The notes: a model not told the origin generated them from the letters alone. Positions 1 through 8,315 are shown, counted from the first letter of the stretch. The stretch: 14,643 bases of DNA from Dehalococcoidia bacterium (GCA_004376435.1 SOJS01000073.1:1-14643), one strand, 5' to 3'. Numbers and translations: made by a program.

Positions 1-733
1 CTGTCGGCTCAGCCACCACCTCTGCCCCTTCTGCTACTGGTGCCGCCTCTTCCTTTTCACTGACGGCAGCTTCGGCGCCTATCTCCTCAGCCTCTACTAT
101 CTCAGCTTCAGGACGGATATCACCCTTGTATATCCATACCTTTATCCCGATTCGCCCCAGGGTGGTACGTGCCTCGGTGAAGCCGTAATCAATATCAGCC
201 CGCAGAGTATGCAGAGGCACCTGCCCCTGATGCATGGTCAGGCGGCGAGCTATCTCGGCACCACCCAATCTACCGGCGCAGCTAATCCTCACCCCCTTAG
301 CCCCAGCCTGAATGGTGCGGGAGATTGCCTGCTTCATTACCCGGCGATAGGCAATGCGGCGTTCAATCTGTTCGGCTATTGCTTTGGCTACCAGATAGGC
401 ATCAAGCTCAGATTGCGGAATCTCGCGGATGTTTAATCGGATTCTCCTGCCGATCAGATGTTCCAGGTAAAGCCTCATCTCATCAACTCGTTGCCCTCCT
501 CGCCCGATAACAACACCAGGTCGGGCGGTATGGATGGTGATTGACACATCGCTTGCCTGGCGCTCTATCTCCACTCGTGAGATACCAGCTTCCGGATACT
601 TCTCTTGAATAGCCTGCCGAAGCTTCATATCCTCCTGTAGATTGTCAGCAAAATTTTTATCGGCATACCATTTTGCCTGCCAATCATAGATGATGCCAAT
701 TCTAAAACCTAAAGGATGAACCTTATGGCCCAA
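1..733 (-). CDS. rpsC: 30S ribosomal protein S3 (3' end beyond the left edge)
   Basis: S3 binds the head of the 30S subunit and lines the mRNA entry channel. The reading frame is open from 733 to the left edge (244 codons) with no stop seen, so the C-terminus is missing. It begins MGHKVHPLGFRIGI, the usual S3 N-terminus. A KH-domain loop VIGRGG is at residues 75-80, and GGAEIAR and IGVKVWIYKGDI follow in the C-terminal domain. The start is TTG at 733, chosen because the family N-terminus begins exactly there and AGGAG lies 8 nt upstream. It overlaps the 3' end of rplV by 11 nt, suggesting translational coupling. After GDI (about residue 207) comes an Ala/Glu/Val-rich acidic tail of at least 38 residues. 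Such tails are variable in S3. Identity is certain; only the end is unknown. Confidence 0.96.
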   Translation of the reverse strand, partial: MGHKVHPLGFRIGIIYDWQAKWYADKNFADNLQEDMKLRQAIQEKYPEAGISRVEIERQASDVSITIHTARPGVVIGRGGQRVDEMRLYLEHLIGRRIRLNIREIPQSELDAYLVAKAIAEQIERRIAYRRVMKQAISRTIQAGAKGVRISCAGRLGGAEIARRLTMHQGQVPLHTLRADIDYGFTEARTTLGRIGIKVWIYKGDIRPEAEIVEAEEIGAEAAVSEKEEAAPVAEGAEVVAEPT

Positions 734-1073
734 CTTGCTTCTCCTGCTCAGCAACAATAACAGTAATATGACTGGAGCGCTTCAGGATAGGGCTGGCCCG
801 ACCTCGCGCCCGGGGGCGAAATCTCTTTAAGGTGCGCGCCTTATCAGCAAAAATGGAGACAATCTTTAAATCCGGCGGGTTCATCTGGAAGTTGTTCTCG
901 GCATTGGCTGCCGCTGACTTCACTGCCTTGGCGACAACCCTGGCTGCCGGGGTGGGGGTAAACCTCATTATGGTCAGTGCCTCATCCACGCTCTTGCCCC
1001 GCACCATATCTACCAGCAGCCGCACCTTACTGGGCGGTATGCCGGTGTCTTTAGCCACTACCCTTACTTCCAT
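723..1073 (-). CDS. rplV: 50S ribosomal protein L22
   Basis: L22 binds 23S rRNA, and its long beta-hairpin lines the peptide exit tunnel near L4. The 116-residue product has the family length. Its hairpin region RPRARGRASPILKRSSHITV, near residues 82-101, is intact, and the N-terminal PPSKVRLLVDMVRGK segment matches the family. The start is ATG, with a purine-rich AGGAAAT just upstream. It lies 12 nt downstream of rpsS, and its last codons overlap the start of rpsC. It is part of the S10-type operon read leftwards. Confidence 0.97.
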   Translation of the reverse strand: MEVRVVAKDTGIPPSKVRLLVDMVRGKSVDEALTIMRFTPTPAARVVAKAVKSAAANAENNFQMNPPDLKIVSIFADKARTLKRFRPRARGRASPILKRSSHITVIVAEQEKQVGP

Positions 1074-1085
1074 TCTATTTCCTGC

Positions 1086-1379
1086 TTATGTTTTCCTTTT
1101 TACTGTGGGTGTCTGTTCTGCCCTGGCTGAGTGCCCCCTGAAGGTTCGGGTCAGGGCGAACTCACCCAGCTTGTGCCCGACCATATTTTCGGTGATATAT
1201 ATCGGCACGTGTCTCCGACCATCATGGACAGCTATGGTTAGCCCCACCATCTGGGGCAGAATAGTAGAGGCGCGTGCCCAGGTTTTTATCACTGCCTTCT
1301 GCCCGGAGCGATTAATCCTGTCTACTTTCTTGAGCAGTTTGGCATTAACAGCTGGTCCCTTCTTGGTTGACCGTGACAT
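1086..1379 (-). CDS. rpsS: 30S ribosomal protein S19
   Basis: S19 sits in the 30S head, contacts S13 and 16S rRNA, and takes part in intersubunit contacts. The 97-residue protein begins [19 protein letters not shown] and carries the conserved core [23 protein letters not shown]. The slightly extended basic C-terminus ([12 protein letters not shown]) is within family variation. The start is ATG. Gaps of 12 nt on both sides place it between rplB and rplV, the standard S10-operon order. Confidence 0.97.
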   Translation of the reverse strand: MSRSTKKGPAVNAKLLKKVDRINRSGQKAVIKTWARASTILPQMVGLTIAVHDGRRHVPIYITENMVGHKLGEFALTRTFRGHSARAEQTPTVKRKT

Positions 1380-1391
1380 TTTACTCCCTTT

Positions 1392-2216
1392 TTACCCTCG
1401 GCGTTTAACTATCATCTTATCCGAGACCTTACGCCTTCGGGTTCTATAGCCCAAAGCTGGCTTACCCCACGGCGTTTTTGGTCCCGGCATACCAATCGGG
1501 CTTCTGCCCTCCCCCCCGCCATGGGGGTGGTCACGCGGCGTCATTGCTGAACCCCTCACTGTGGGACGCCGTCCCAACCACCGTTTGCGGCCGGCCTTGC
1601 CCAGTTTAATATTCTGATGGTCGACATTCCCTACCTGACCGATAGTTGCCATACAATCAAGGTGAATACGCCTTACCTCGCCTGATGGCAGCCGGACAAG
1701 GGCATATTCCCCCTCCTTTACCATTAGCTGGGCGGTGGCTCCGGCGCCGCGCACCAGCTGTCCACCCCTCCCCCTCTCCAGCTCAATATTGTGGATTAGG
1801 GTTCCGCTTGGGATTAGCCTTAGGGGTAAGGCATTGCCCGGCCTGGCTTCAGCTTCAGCGCCTGATTTTATGCTGTCGCCGACGCTAAGCTCGGTCGGAG
1901 CCAGGATATAACGTTTTTCGCCATCAGCATAGTAGATGAGGGCAATATTTGCCGAACGGTTGGGGTCATACTCAATAGCCGCCACCCGTCCCGGGATACC
2001 GCTCTTATCCCGTTTAAAATCAATGATACGCAGCTTTCGCTTCGCCCCACCACCGCGGTGACGAACAGCTATTCTCCCCTGGTTATTACGGCCGGCTCTT
2101 TTTTTAAGCGGCCGCAGCAGTGATTTCTCCGGCTTCCCCTTGGTTATTTCCTCAAAGGTGGAGCCGCTCATACCTCGTCTGCCGGGGGAAGTGGGCTTGT
2201 ATGTCTTTAGTGCCAC
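1392..2216 (-). CDS. rplB: 50S ribosomal protein L2
   Basis: L2 is a primary 23S rRNA-binding protein needed for subunit association and close to the peptidyl-transferase centre. At 274 residues it has the normal length. The conserved segment with [10 protein letters not shown] is at about residues 229-238, including the histidine known to matter in E. coli L2, followed by the glycine- and arginine-rich C-terminal extension. The RNA-binding core [14 protein letters not shown] is near residue 44. The start is GTG at 2216, with a GGAGG 6 nt upstream. It is 15 nt downstream of rplW. Confidence 0.97.
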   Translation of the reverse strand: MALKTYKPTSPGRRGMSGSTFEEITKGKPEKSLLRPLKKRAGRNNQGRIAVRHRGGGAKRKLRIIDFKRDKSGIPGRVAAIEYDPNRSANIALIYYADGEKRYILAPTELSVGDSIKSGAEAEARPGNALPLRLIPSGTLIHNIELERGRGGQLVRGAGATAQLMVKEGEYALVRLPSGEVRRIHLDCMATIGQVGNVDHQNIKLGKAGRKRWLGRRPTVRGSAMTPRDHPHGGGEGRSPIGMPGPKTPWGKPALGYRTRRRKVSDKMIVKRRG

Positions 2217-2231
2217 CGCACCCCTCCTTGG

Positions 2232-2516
2232 CTAAACACCTTCAAAGAGTTCAATTTTATCTCCTTCTTTTAGGGTAATAAGCGCCTTTTTATAAGCTGG
2301 GGTGAGCACTATTCGTCTGCCTACCCTTCGCCTCTTGCCTTTAACACTGATGATATTAACTGCCATCACCTTGACTCGGAAAGCCTTTTCCACCGCCTCC
2401 TTGACCTGGTGCTTATTGGCTTCACTGGTTACCTCAAAGGCATATTTGCCCTGAGCCTGAAGCATGGTATTCTTTTCAGTTATTAGTGGTCGGCGCAGTA
2501 TCTGGTAAAGGCTCAC
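2232..2516 (-). CDS. rplW: 50S ribosomal protein L23
   Basis: L23 sits at the exit-tunnel rim and is the docking site for trigger factor and SRP. The 94-residue product has the family N-terminus ([15 protein letters not shown]) and the central basic loop VKGKRRRVGRR near residues 59-69. The start is GTG at 2516, supported by AAGGAG 6-7 nt upstream and by the N-terminal match. This start lies inside rplD, giving a 41-nt overlap in a different frame, unusually long for these two genes and suggesting coupled translation. Confidence 0.96.
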   Translation of the reverse strand: MSLYQILRRPLITEKNTMLQAQGKYAFEVTSEANKHQVKEAVEKAFRVKVMAVNIISVKGKRRRVGRRIVLTPAYKKALITLKEGDKIELFEGV

Positions 2517-3159
2517 CGCTTTCTCCTTGAGATAGCCCCTTTCCCCACAACTTTTCTGCTTGGCGCACGGCGGCGACTGTCATCAGTAGCCGCTTATGGG
2601 AGAGGACATCAATCACATTGAGCAGACTGGCGGGCAGGGTCTTAACCCCGACCAAGTTGCGAGCTGACTTAACCACATTATCCTCTGGCTTATCAGTAAC
2701 AATAAGAGCCGAAGTGCCCACCCCCAGCTTTGTCAGAATCTGAGCCATCTTCTTTGTCTTGGGCTCGGCCGGCTTTAGCTTTTCCAGCACCATTAGCTCC
2801 TTCTCTCCCGCCTTAGCCGACAGGACGCACTTTAGCGCTAGCTGGCGCATCCTTTTTGGCATTTCCTGTCGGTAGCTTCTTGGCTTAGGACCAAAAGTAA
2901 TGCCGCCCCCTCGGCGCAGTGGTGAACTTCGGTCCCCCGCCCGAGCAAAACCGGTGCCCTTCTGGCGAAACGGCTTTATATTACTACTAGCAACCTGGCC
3001 TCTGGTCTTGGTGCTGGCTGTTCCCTGACGGGCATTGGCTAACTGCTGCACCATTGCCTGGTGGACTACTGCCTGATTAAAGGGCACAGCAAAGATATCA
3101 TCGCTGATATCAATTTTCTTTATCACCTCGCCAGTCAGGCTGTAAACCGAAACCTTCAC
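2476..3159 (-). CDS. rplD: 50S ribosomal protein L4
   Basis: L4 binds 23S rRNA early in assembly, and its extended loop reaches the exit-tunnel constriction. In E. coli it also represses its own S10 operon. The 227-residue product carries the loop [15 protein letters not shown] at residues 62-76 and [15 protein letters not shown] after it. The usual family end, [17 protein letters not shown], is followed by about 20 extra residues ([14 protein letters not shown] at the tip), encoded by the stretch that overlaps rplW. The start is GTG at 3159, directly after the TAA of rplC with no gap; a G-rich run in the end of rplC is the only SD candidate. Confidence 0.96.
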   Translation of the reverse strand: MKVSVYSLTGEVIKKIDISDDIFAVPFNQAVVHQAMVQQLANARQGTASTKTRGQVASSNIKPFRQKGTGFARAGDRSSPLRRGGGITFGPKPRSYRQEMPKRMRQLALKCVLSAKAGEKELMVLEKLKPAEPKTKKMAQILTKLGVGTSALIVTDKPEDNVVKSARNLVGVKTLPASLLNVIDVLSHKRLLMTVAAVRQAEKLWGKGLSQGESGEPLPDTAPTTNN

Positions 3160-3750
3160 TTACTTGCCCCCTGATTTCATTACCAGCAGTAGCCCGTTTC
3201 TAGCCCCGGGTACGGCTCCTTTAACCAGCAGCCGGTTACGGGCAGGGTCAGCCTCAATTACCTCCAGGTGGCGCGCCATCACCCGACTGTTGCCCATATG
3301 CCCGGCCATACGCGTCCCCTTGAACACCCTGCCGGGTGAGGTAGTGGCTCCGATTGAGCCTGGGGCACGGTGTCGGTCTGATTGCCCGTGTGTTTTCGGC
3401 CCGCCGGCGAAATGATGGCGTTTTATTACACCGGCAAAGCCCTTGCCCTTGGCGATGCCGGCAATATCAACCAGGTCACCAGCCTTAAAAAGGCTGGCAT
3501 CAACCTTATCGCCCACCTTGACCTTTTTGGTGTCAGCCACCCGGAACTCTCGGAGATGCTTAAACTGCTCCTTTTGCCGGGACTTGGCTTTACCAAAGCC
3601 AAGCTGAAGCGCATTATAGCCCTCCTTGGCGACGGTTTTAACCTGGGTTACCAGACAGGGGCCAACCTCAATGGCGGTCACTGCCTTGGCTTTACCGTCG
3701 TCGCCAAATACATGGCTCATACCCAGTTTTTTGCCAATAATACCCTGCAT
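3160..3750 (-). CDS. rplC: 50S ribosomal protein L3
   Basis: L3 is an assembly-initiating 23S rRNA-binding protein whose extension approaches the peptidyl-transferase centre. The protein is 196 residues from the ATG at 3750 (MQGIIGKKLGMSHVF). A GTG at 3765 would add five residues, but it has no properly spaced SD, whereas the ATG start gives the standard L3 N-terminus. The conserved block KGKGFAGVIKRHHFAGGPKT is at residues 101-120, followed by HGQSDRHRAPGSIG and MAGHMG. It follows rpsJ by 18 nt and abuts rplD. Confidence 0.96.
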   Translation of the reverse strand: MQGIIGKKLGMSHVFGDDGKAKAVTAIEVGPCLVTQVKTVAKEGYNALQLGFGKAKSRQKEQFKHLREFRVADTKKVKVGDKVDASLFKAGDLVDIAGIAKGKGFAGVIKRHHFAGGPKTHGQSDRHRAPGSIGATTSPGRVFKGTRMAGHMGNSRVMARHLEVIEADPARNRLLVKGAVPGARNGLLLVMKSGGK

Positions 3751-3768
3751 ATCTTTAAACCACACCCT

Positions 3769-4077
3769 TTACGACTTGATGTCAATATCCACCCCTGACG
3801 GTAGATTCAGCGTGGTCAGGGCGTCTATTGTTTTGGAGGTCGTCTCCAGAATATAGATAAGCCGCTTATGAGTTCTGATTTCAAACTGCTCCTGCGAGTC
3901 CTTGTCTATAAATGGGGAGCGGATAACACTGAACTTCTGAATATGGGTGGGCAAGGGCACCGGCCCGGAAACAACCGCCCCCGTCCGCTCCGCCGCCTCT
4001 ACTATCTGCTGGGCAGACTGGTCAATTAATTTATGGTCAAAGCCCTTTAGCTTGATACGAATCTTGGGTTTCGGCAT
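3769..4077 (-). CDS. rpsJ: 30S ribosomal protein S10 (NusE)
   Basis: S10 is a 30S head protein and, as NusE, also joins the transcription antitermination complex with NusB and NusG. The 102-residue protein matches the family throughout: [17 protein letters not shown] near the N-terminus, then [19 protein letters not shown] and [17 protein letters not shown] sequence (here [13 protein letters not shown]). ATG start, with GAGG about 9 nt upstream. It lies only 13 nt downstream of fusA, so the str and S10 gene groups are joined here without a tuf gene between them. Confidence 0.97.
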   Translation of the reverse strand: MPKPKIRIKLKGFDHKLIDQSAQQIVEAAERTGAVVSGPVPLPTHIQKFSVIRSPFIDKDSQEQFEIRTHKRLIYILETTSKTIDALTTLNLPSGVDIDIKS

Positions 4078-4090
4078 ATATAAAACCTCG

Positions 4091-6202
4091 CTAGATACTT
4101 GATATTCTAGTTATCTCCATCTTCTTGCCCACTGTCTTATCAGCTATCTGAGCCGCCAGTTCTGCCGGTAGCTCCTGATAACGGTAAAATTCCATAGTAT
4201 GGGTAGCTCTGCCTTGGGTTAGTGAGCGCAGCTTGGTGGCATAGCCAAAGGCTTCCACCAGGGGTATTAAGGAGCGAATAGTGCACATCTCGGCATGGGT
4301 TGTTTCAATTGCCTCAATATGCCCTCTTCTTGAGTTGAGGTCACCGATGATATCACCCAAAAACTGCCCCGGTGAAACCACTTCCAGCCTCATAACCGGC
4401 TCCAGCAGGATGGGCTTAGCTTTAGCCAGTCCATTTTTTAGCGCCATTGAGCCCGCCATTTTGAAGGCTAGCTCTGAGGAGTCAACCTCATGATAGCTAC
4501 CATCATAAAGTATTGTCTTAATATCAACCACTGGATAGCCGGCTACTCCCCCTGTCTCCATGGCCTCCTTTATGCCGGCCTCAGCCGCCTGAATATACTT
4601 CTTGGGTAGAGTGCCACCCTTGGTATGGTTAACGAACTGGAAGCCACTGCCGCGCTCCATAGGCTCAAGCTCAATATTGACATGACCATATTGACCATGC
4701 CCCCCAGTTTGGCGGACAAACCTCCCTTCAGCTTGCACGGGCAGGGAGATGGTCTCTTTGTAGGCAACCTGGGGCTTACCCACCTTTGCCTCCACATTAA
4801 ATTCACTAAGTAAGCGGTCAACCAGGATTTCTAGGTGAAGCTCACCCATGCCGGAGATAACCGTCTGCCCCGTCTCCTGATTGTAGGCTACCTTAAAGGT
4901 GGGGTCCTCTATCGTCAGCTTCTGCAGGGCTTCCCCTATCCTGTCCTGGTCAGCTCTGGTTTTGGGCTCAATGGCAACCGAGAGCACTGGCTCAGGGAAG
5001 CGGATTGATTCCAGAAGCACTGGCTGGGAGGGGTGGCACAGGGTATCACCGGTAAAGGTATTCTTTAGACCCAGCGTGGCGGCAATAGCGCCACAGTCTG
5101 CCTCAGTTATCTCTTCACGCCGGTTGGCATGCATTAGCAGTAGCCGCCCGATGCGCTCCATCTTGCCTCGGGTTGAGTTAAATACCTGAGCCCCTGCCTT
5201 CACCTTGCCCGAGTAGACCCTAAAATAGGCCAGTCTGCCGACAAAGGGGTCAGAGACTACCTTAAAGGCGAGTGCGGAAAAGAGAGCTTCATCCTTGGCT
5301 GGGCGAACAACTTCGGCGCCACTCTTGATATTGATGGCTCTTACCGGCGGCATGTCGGGTGGGGAGGGCAGGTAGCTGACAATAGCATCCAAAAGCGGCT
5401 GGATGCCCTTATTTTTTAGGGCGCTACCGCAGAGAATGGGGATGCCTTTATTAGCTAAAGTTACCCTTCTTACCGCCTGCTTTAACTCATCATTAGTAAT
5501 GCTGTTGCCCTCAATATAAGCTGTCATAATCTGGTCATCGTCTTCAGCCAGTTTTTCAATCAGTTCCTGGCGGGATTGCTGACAGGTTGCCTGTAGTGAC
5601 GGAGGAATGGCTATCTCTTCTGGTTCTGTGTCAGGGTCGGGGTCAAAACGCAAGGCTTTATTCTCAATCAGGTCAATAATACCCTCAAATGAAGCCTCGC
5701 TACCTAGGGGCAGTTGTATCGGCAGGGGCTTGGCTTTCAACCGCTCTTCGATCATAGATATAGTGTGCTCAAAATTGGCACCAACCCGGTCCATTTTGTT
5801 AATGAAGCATATTCTGGGCACATGGTATCTATCCGCCTGCCGCCATACCGTCTCTGACTGCGCCTCCACCCCAGCCACCCCGTCAAGGACTACCACTCCG
5901 CCATCCAGTACCCGGAGACTGCGCTCTACCTCGGCGGTGAAGTCGACATGTCCCGGGGTATCAATAATATTGATGCGGCAGTCCTGCCAGTAACAGGTGG
6001 TAGCCGCTGCGGTGATGGTGATGCCGCGCTCCCTTTCCTGCTCCATCCAGTCCATTACTGCCGTGCCTTCATCCACCTTACCTATCTTATAGGTGCGACC
6101 GGTATAATACAGTATCCGCTCGGTGACGGTGGTCTTACCGGCATCAATGTGAGCGATAATAGCTATATTTCTTATTTGTTCTAGCGGAAAACTCCTGACC
6201 AC
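4091..6202 (-). CDS. fusA: Elongation factor G (translocase GTPase)
   Basis: EF-G catalyses GTP-driven translocation and, with RRF, ribosome recycling. From the GTG at 6202 the protein has 703 residues and begins [18 protein letters not shown], the usual EF-G start. GGAGG lies 8 nt upstream of this GTG. The frame stays open to an ATG at 6337, but that would overlap rpsG and add 45 residues with no EF-G match. G-domain motifs are all intact: P-loop AHIDAGKT 17-24, switch I RGITI 59-63, switch [10 protein letters not shown] 81-88 with its catalytic His85, NKMD 135-138 and GSAL. Domain IV carries [11 protein letters not shown] and the tip [12 protein letters not shown]. There are 76 nt between rpsG and this start, the largest gap in the operon. 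Confidence 0.97.
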   Translation of the reverse strand: MVRSFPLEQIRNIAIIAHIDAGKTTVTERILYYTGRTYKIGKVDEGTAVMDWMEQERERGITITAAATTCYWQDCRINIIDTPGHVDFTAEVERSLRVLDGGVVVLDGVAGVEAQSETVWRQADRYHVPRICFINKMDRVGANFEHTISMIEERLKAKPLPIQLPLGSEASFEGIIDLIENKALRFDPDPDTEPEEIAIPPSLQATCQQSRQELIEKLAEDDDQIMTAYIEGNSITNDELKQAVRRVTLANKGIPILCGSALKNKGIQPLLDAIVSYLPSPPDMPPVRAINIKSGAEVVRPAKDEALFSALAFKVVSDPFVGRLAYFRVYSGKVKAGAQVFNSTRGKMERIGRLLLMHANRREEITEADCGAIAATLGLKNTFTGDTLCHPSQPVLLESIRFPEPVLSVAIEPKTRADQDRIGEALQKLTIEDPTFKVAYNQETGQTVISGMGELHLEILVDRLLSEFNVEAKVGKPQVAYKETISLPVQAEGRFVRQTGGHGQYGHVNIELEPMERGSGFQFVNHTKGGTLPKKYIQAAEAGIKEAMETGGVAGYPVVDIKTILYDGSYHEVDSSELAFKMAGSMALKNGLAKAKPILLEPVMRLEVVSPGQFLGDIIGDLNSRRGHIEAIETTHAEMCTIRSLIPLVEAFGYATKLRSLTQGRATHTMEFYRYQELPAELAAQIADKTVGKKMEITRISSI

Positions 6203-6278
6203 AGTCCTATCCTCCACCCTGAGTGTTCCTGGTATCGGGTTTTTTACAACAACATTAGCCCTAATGATTGATAACTCC

Positions 6279-6749
6279 TTACCATCTATAGTGGGCAAAG
6301 GCTCGGTTTGCCTCTGCCATTCGGTGAGTATCCTCACGCTTCTTAATGGTTATTCCCTGTCCCCTGGCGGCATCACTGAGTTCAGCCGCCAGTTTCTCAG
6401 CCATAGATTTTCCTGCCCTATTTCGGGCAGAGTTTACCAGCCAGCGCAGAGCCAGGGAAAGAGCCCGCTCGGGGCGGACCTCCACCGGCACCTGGTAGGT
6501 GGCACCCCCCACCCGGCGCGGCTTAACCTCAAGGAGGGGGGTGGCATTCTTCACTGCCTGTTCCAGGATGTTGACCGGGTCCTTTTTCTCCTTCTTCTCC
6601 ATAATCTTGAGCGCATCATAGATAATGCTCTCGGCAGTGCTTTTTTTGCCATCCTGTAGCACCTTGTTGGTTAACCGGGCTAAGATAACATTGTGGTACT
6701 TAGCATCAGGCACTATCTCTCTTTTTGTTATCTGTCCTCGTCTTGGCAT
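6279..6749 (-). CDS. rpsG: 30S ribosomal protein S7
   Basis: S7 nucleates assembly of the 30S head and lies near the E site; in E. coli it autoregulates the str operon. The protein is 156 residues, the usual bacterial length. It begins [18 protein letters not shown], has the 16S-binding segment [20 protein letters not shown] near residues 77-96, and ends [18 protein letters not shown] start, with AGGGAAG 5 nt upstream. It follows rpsL by 16 nt. Confidence 0.97.
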   Translation of the reverse strand: MPRRGQITKREIVPDAKYHNVILARLTNKVLQDGKKSTAESIIYDALKIMEKKEKKDPVNILEQAVKNATPLLEVKPRRVGGATYQVPVEVRPERALSLALRWLVNSARNRAGKSMAEKLAAELSDAARGQGITIKKREDTHRMAEANRAFAHYRW

Positions 6750-6765
6750 CTTTGCTTCCCTGGCC

Positions 6766-7206
6766 TTAAGTGACCTCAGCCTCCTCAGTTGGCGTCACGC
6801 CTCGTTTAGCCCCGTACTTGCTTCGTCCCCGATGTCGGTTGGCGACGCCGCTGGTATCCAGTGCGCCGCGGATGACATGATAGCGAACACCGGGCAGGTC
6901 CTTCACCCGTCCCCCCCGAATCAGAATAACCGAGTGTTCCTGTAACTGATGTCCCTCACCGGGGATATAGGCGGTTACCTCTATGGTATTGGTCAGCCTT
7001 ACCCGAGCAATCTTACGCAATGCCGAATTAGGCTTCTTGGGGGTGGTCGTCTTAACCTGAATGCAGACCCCCCGTTTCTGTGGGGAGCCCTTCCCCCACA
7101 CCATCCGGTTCTTTAAGGCATTGTAGCTAAGGCGCATTGCTGGCGCTTTGGTTTTCTTGGTCACCCTCTTACGCCCTTTACGGACAAGCTGATTAATGGT
7201 CGCCAA
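6766..7206 (-). CDS. rpsL: 30S ribosomal protein S12
   Basis: S12 is in the 30S decoding centre and controls accuracy. The 146-residue product is the long form, with the insertion near residues 20-40 seen in many non-proteobacterial S12 proteins. [10 protein letters not shown] is at residues 56-65 and [14 protein letters not shown] at 97-110. The lysines and aspartate equivalent to the classical streptomycin-resistance positions are wild type. The C-terminus ends in an acidic tail, TPTEEAEVT. The start is TTG at 7206, supported by AGGAGG 7 nt upstream and the family N-terminus [11 protein letters not shown]. It is the first gene of the operon. Confidence 0.97.
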   Translation of the reverse strand: MATINQLVRKGRKRVTKKTKAPAMRLSYNALKNRMVWGKGSPQKRGVCIQVKTTTPKKPNSALRKIARVRLTNTIEVTAYIPGEGHQLQEHSVILIRGGRVKDLPGVRYHVIRGALDTSGVANRHRGRSKYGAKRGVTPTEEAEVT

Positions 7207-7232
7207 TTACCTTCCTCCTAAACCCACACAAT

Positions 7233-7266
7233 TTTAAATGGATGAGCCTAGGCTCATCCATTTAAA
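7233..7266. repeat. Perfect 34-nt palindrome in the rpsL operon leader
   Basis: The two 17-nt arms (TTTAAATGGATGAGCCT and its exact complement) meet with no spacer. It lies between the predicted promoter and the rpsL Shine-Dalgarno, 26 nt before the start codon. In RNA it would fold into a stem of about 15 bp with a four-base CUAG loop. No U-tract follows on either strand, so it does not look like an intrinsic terminator. It could be an operator for a dimeric protein, a leader structure for r-protein autoregulation, or an mRNA-stabilising hairpin. The palindrome is directly visible; its role is unknown. Confidence 0.9.
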
Positions 7267-7270
7267 GCCG

Positions 7271-7283
7271 CAGTCACTGACTG
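7271..7283. repeat. Short inverted repeat upstream of the palindrome
   Basis: CAGTCA and TGACTG flank a single base, forming a 13-nt odd palindrome 4 nt from the larger palindrome and within the predicted rpsL leader. It could be chance or part of the same regulatory site. Confidence 0.4.
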
Positions 7284-7336
7284 ACCAAAAACTTCAATCG
7301 TTAACTGCCAGCCAGACTAAGAGACACTAATTTTTA

Positions 7337-7365
7337 AGTTTACCACAGCTATAGGCCACTGTCAA
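7337..7365 (-). promoter_or_regulatory. Sigma-70-type promoter of the str/S10 operon
   Basis: On the minus strand TTGACA (7365-7360) is a perfect -35 box, followed by a 17-nt spacer and TAAACT (7342-7337) as -10, preceded by TGG, which supplies an extended -10. The predicted start of transcription is near 7330, giving a leader of about 124 nt that contains the palindrome. Consensus match, spacing and position before the first ribosomal gene make this a strong call. Confidence 0.8.
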
Positions 7366-7379
7366 CAGTCTGGGCGTTA

Positions 7380-7409
7380 TTGCTTTACTTGGTGCAGTAT
7401 GATTAAATA
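7380..7409 (+). promoter_or_regulatory. Candidate promoter of the transglutaminase-like gene
   Basis: TTGCTT (7380-7385), an 18-nt spacer and TAAATA (7404-7409) lie about 40 nt before the coding start on the plus strand. The -35 boxes of the two divergent promoters are only 14 nt apart, back to back. The match is moderate. Confidence 0.45.
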
Positions 7410-7448
7410 TGAGGCACATAGCCTTACTTTTCCCGCTGTGGTTGGTGA

Positions 7449-8267
7449 ATGAGAATCAAGGTCTTAGCAAGCCTATTTTTTATCTTAGCCGTTGCTCTGG
7501 CAACAACCTCTTACGCGCTGGCAACCCCGTCAGCCGGATTTTATGAAAAAGACGGTGATTTGTTTGATGACTGGGAGATAAGCCGAACCAGAGCCTTTGG
7601 CGAGGACGGCTTTTACCAGATATCGGAGACTACCTTCCGACCAGTGATTGCCTTTGAGAGTCTGGGGGAGAATACGGCTCTGGCTTATAGCTTGGGGGAA
7701 CAGATTGCTGCTAGATACCCTGACCGGACACAGGGGGCGGAGGCGCTATTTAACTTTGTCCGCGATAGGGTAAGCTATACCTCTGATATAGACCAGTTTA
7801 AACATGATGAGTTTGCCCAGAACGCCGACGAGATGGCGACTGCTATTGAGCAGAATGGGGCTGGCTATGGCGACTGTGAAGACAGCGCTGTCCTGCTGGC
7901 AGTTATGTATAAGGGTGGCGGCTACCGCTCGGCGATATTGGTTGCTCCCGGCCATACCGCCGCTCTGGTCTACCTGCCTGATTATAAGAAGGCAACGGCA
8001 CTCTTGGAGCTGGATGGCGAGAGGGGCTGGGTGTGGGCGGAGGCAACCGGCAGGAATAACCCTCTGGGCTGGGTGCCCAAGGAGTTTATCAGCGATGAGC
8101 TGGTGGCATATGAGATATCTGATGAGGAAATTGCTCCCTTGGAGCCAGCGGCGGCATCTGCCGTTGTTATTACCAGCGGCGGCGGTCAGCCGTTTCCCTT
8201 TATTGGTATAATTGGTTTCTTATGGCTTATGTCCCTGTTTCGGAGAAGGCGTCCCCATAAATCATAA
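7449..8267 (+). CDS. Secreted transglutaminase-like protein with C-terminal membrane anchor
   Basis: The 272-residue product starts with a basic n-region and hydrophobic core (residues 5-22) ending ALA-TP, a plausible signal peptide. The middle resembles the transglutaminase/cysteine-protease-like fold: FNFVRDRVSYTSD near 101-113, GDCEDSA with candidate nucleophile Cys143, and PGHTA with His169. The third catalytic residue could be Glu198 in WVWAEAT, where Asp is more common. After an acidic linker comes GGG (244-246), a hydrophobic stretch 249-264 and RRRR 265-268, a three-part tail like those processed by rhombosortase or kept as membrane anchors. Substrate unknown: protein cross-linking, proteolysis and cell-wall peptide cleavage are all possible. 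ATG start with a weak SD. Divergent from the ribosomal operon. Confidence 0.75.
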   Translation: MRIKVLASLFFILAVALATTSYALATPSAGFYEKDGDLFDDWEISRTRAFGEDGFYQISETTFRPVIAFESLGENTALAYSLGEQIAARYPDRTQGAEALFNFVRDRVSYTSDIDQFKHDEFAQNADEMATAIEQNGAGYGDCEDSAVLLAVMYKGGGYRSAILVAPGHTAALVYLPDYKKATALLELDGERGWVWAEATGRNNPLGWVPKEFISDELVAYEISDEEIAPLEPAAASAVVITSGGGQPFPFIGIIGFLWLMSLFRRRRPHKS

Positions 8268-8285
8268 TCTCCAGCCGAAAGCAAT

Positions 8286-8315
8286 TTGCCCAATCTTCAT
8301 ATTGTAAACTATAAT
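8286..8315 (+). promoter_or_regulatory. Promoter of the EF-G-like gene
   Basis: TTGCCC (8286-8291), an 18-nt spacer and a perfect TATAAT (8310-8315) precede the EF-G-like gene, with a predicted start of transcription near 8322 and a leader of about 30 nt. The gene therefore probably has its own transcript although it lies just 84 nt after the transglutaminase-like gene in the same direction. Confidence 0.65.

Noticed and set aside
832..1449. 205-codon open frame on the plus strand
   Set aside because: It lies antisense across rplV and rpsS, which are certain genes, and its translation has no recognisable family; it is a shadow of their codon pattern.
6203..6337. Extended fusA start at the ATG at 6337
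   Set aside because: It would overlap rpsG by 59 nt and add 45 residues unlike EF-G; the GTG at 6202 has a good SD and the family N-terminus.
7233..7266. Palindrome as an intrinsic terminator
   Set aside because: No T-run follows the stem on either strand, and it sits inside the leader of a highly expressed operon.
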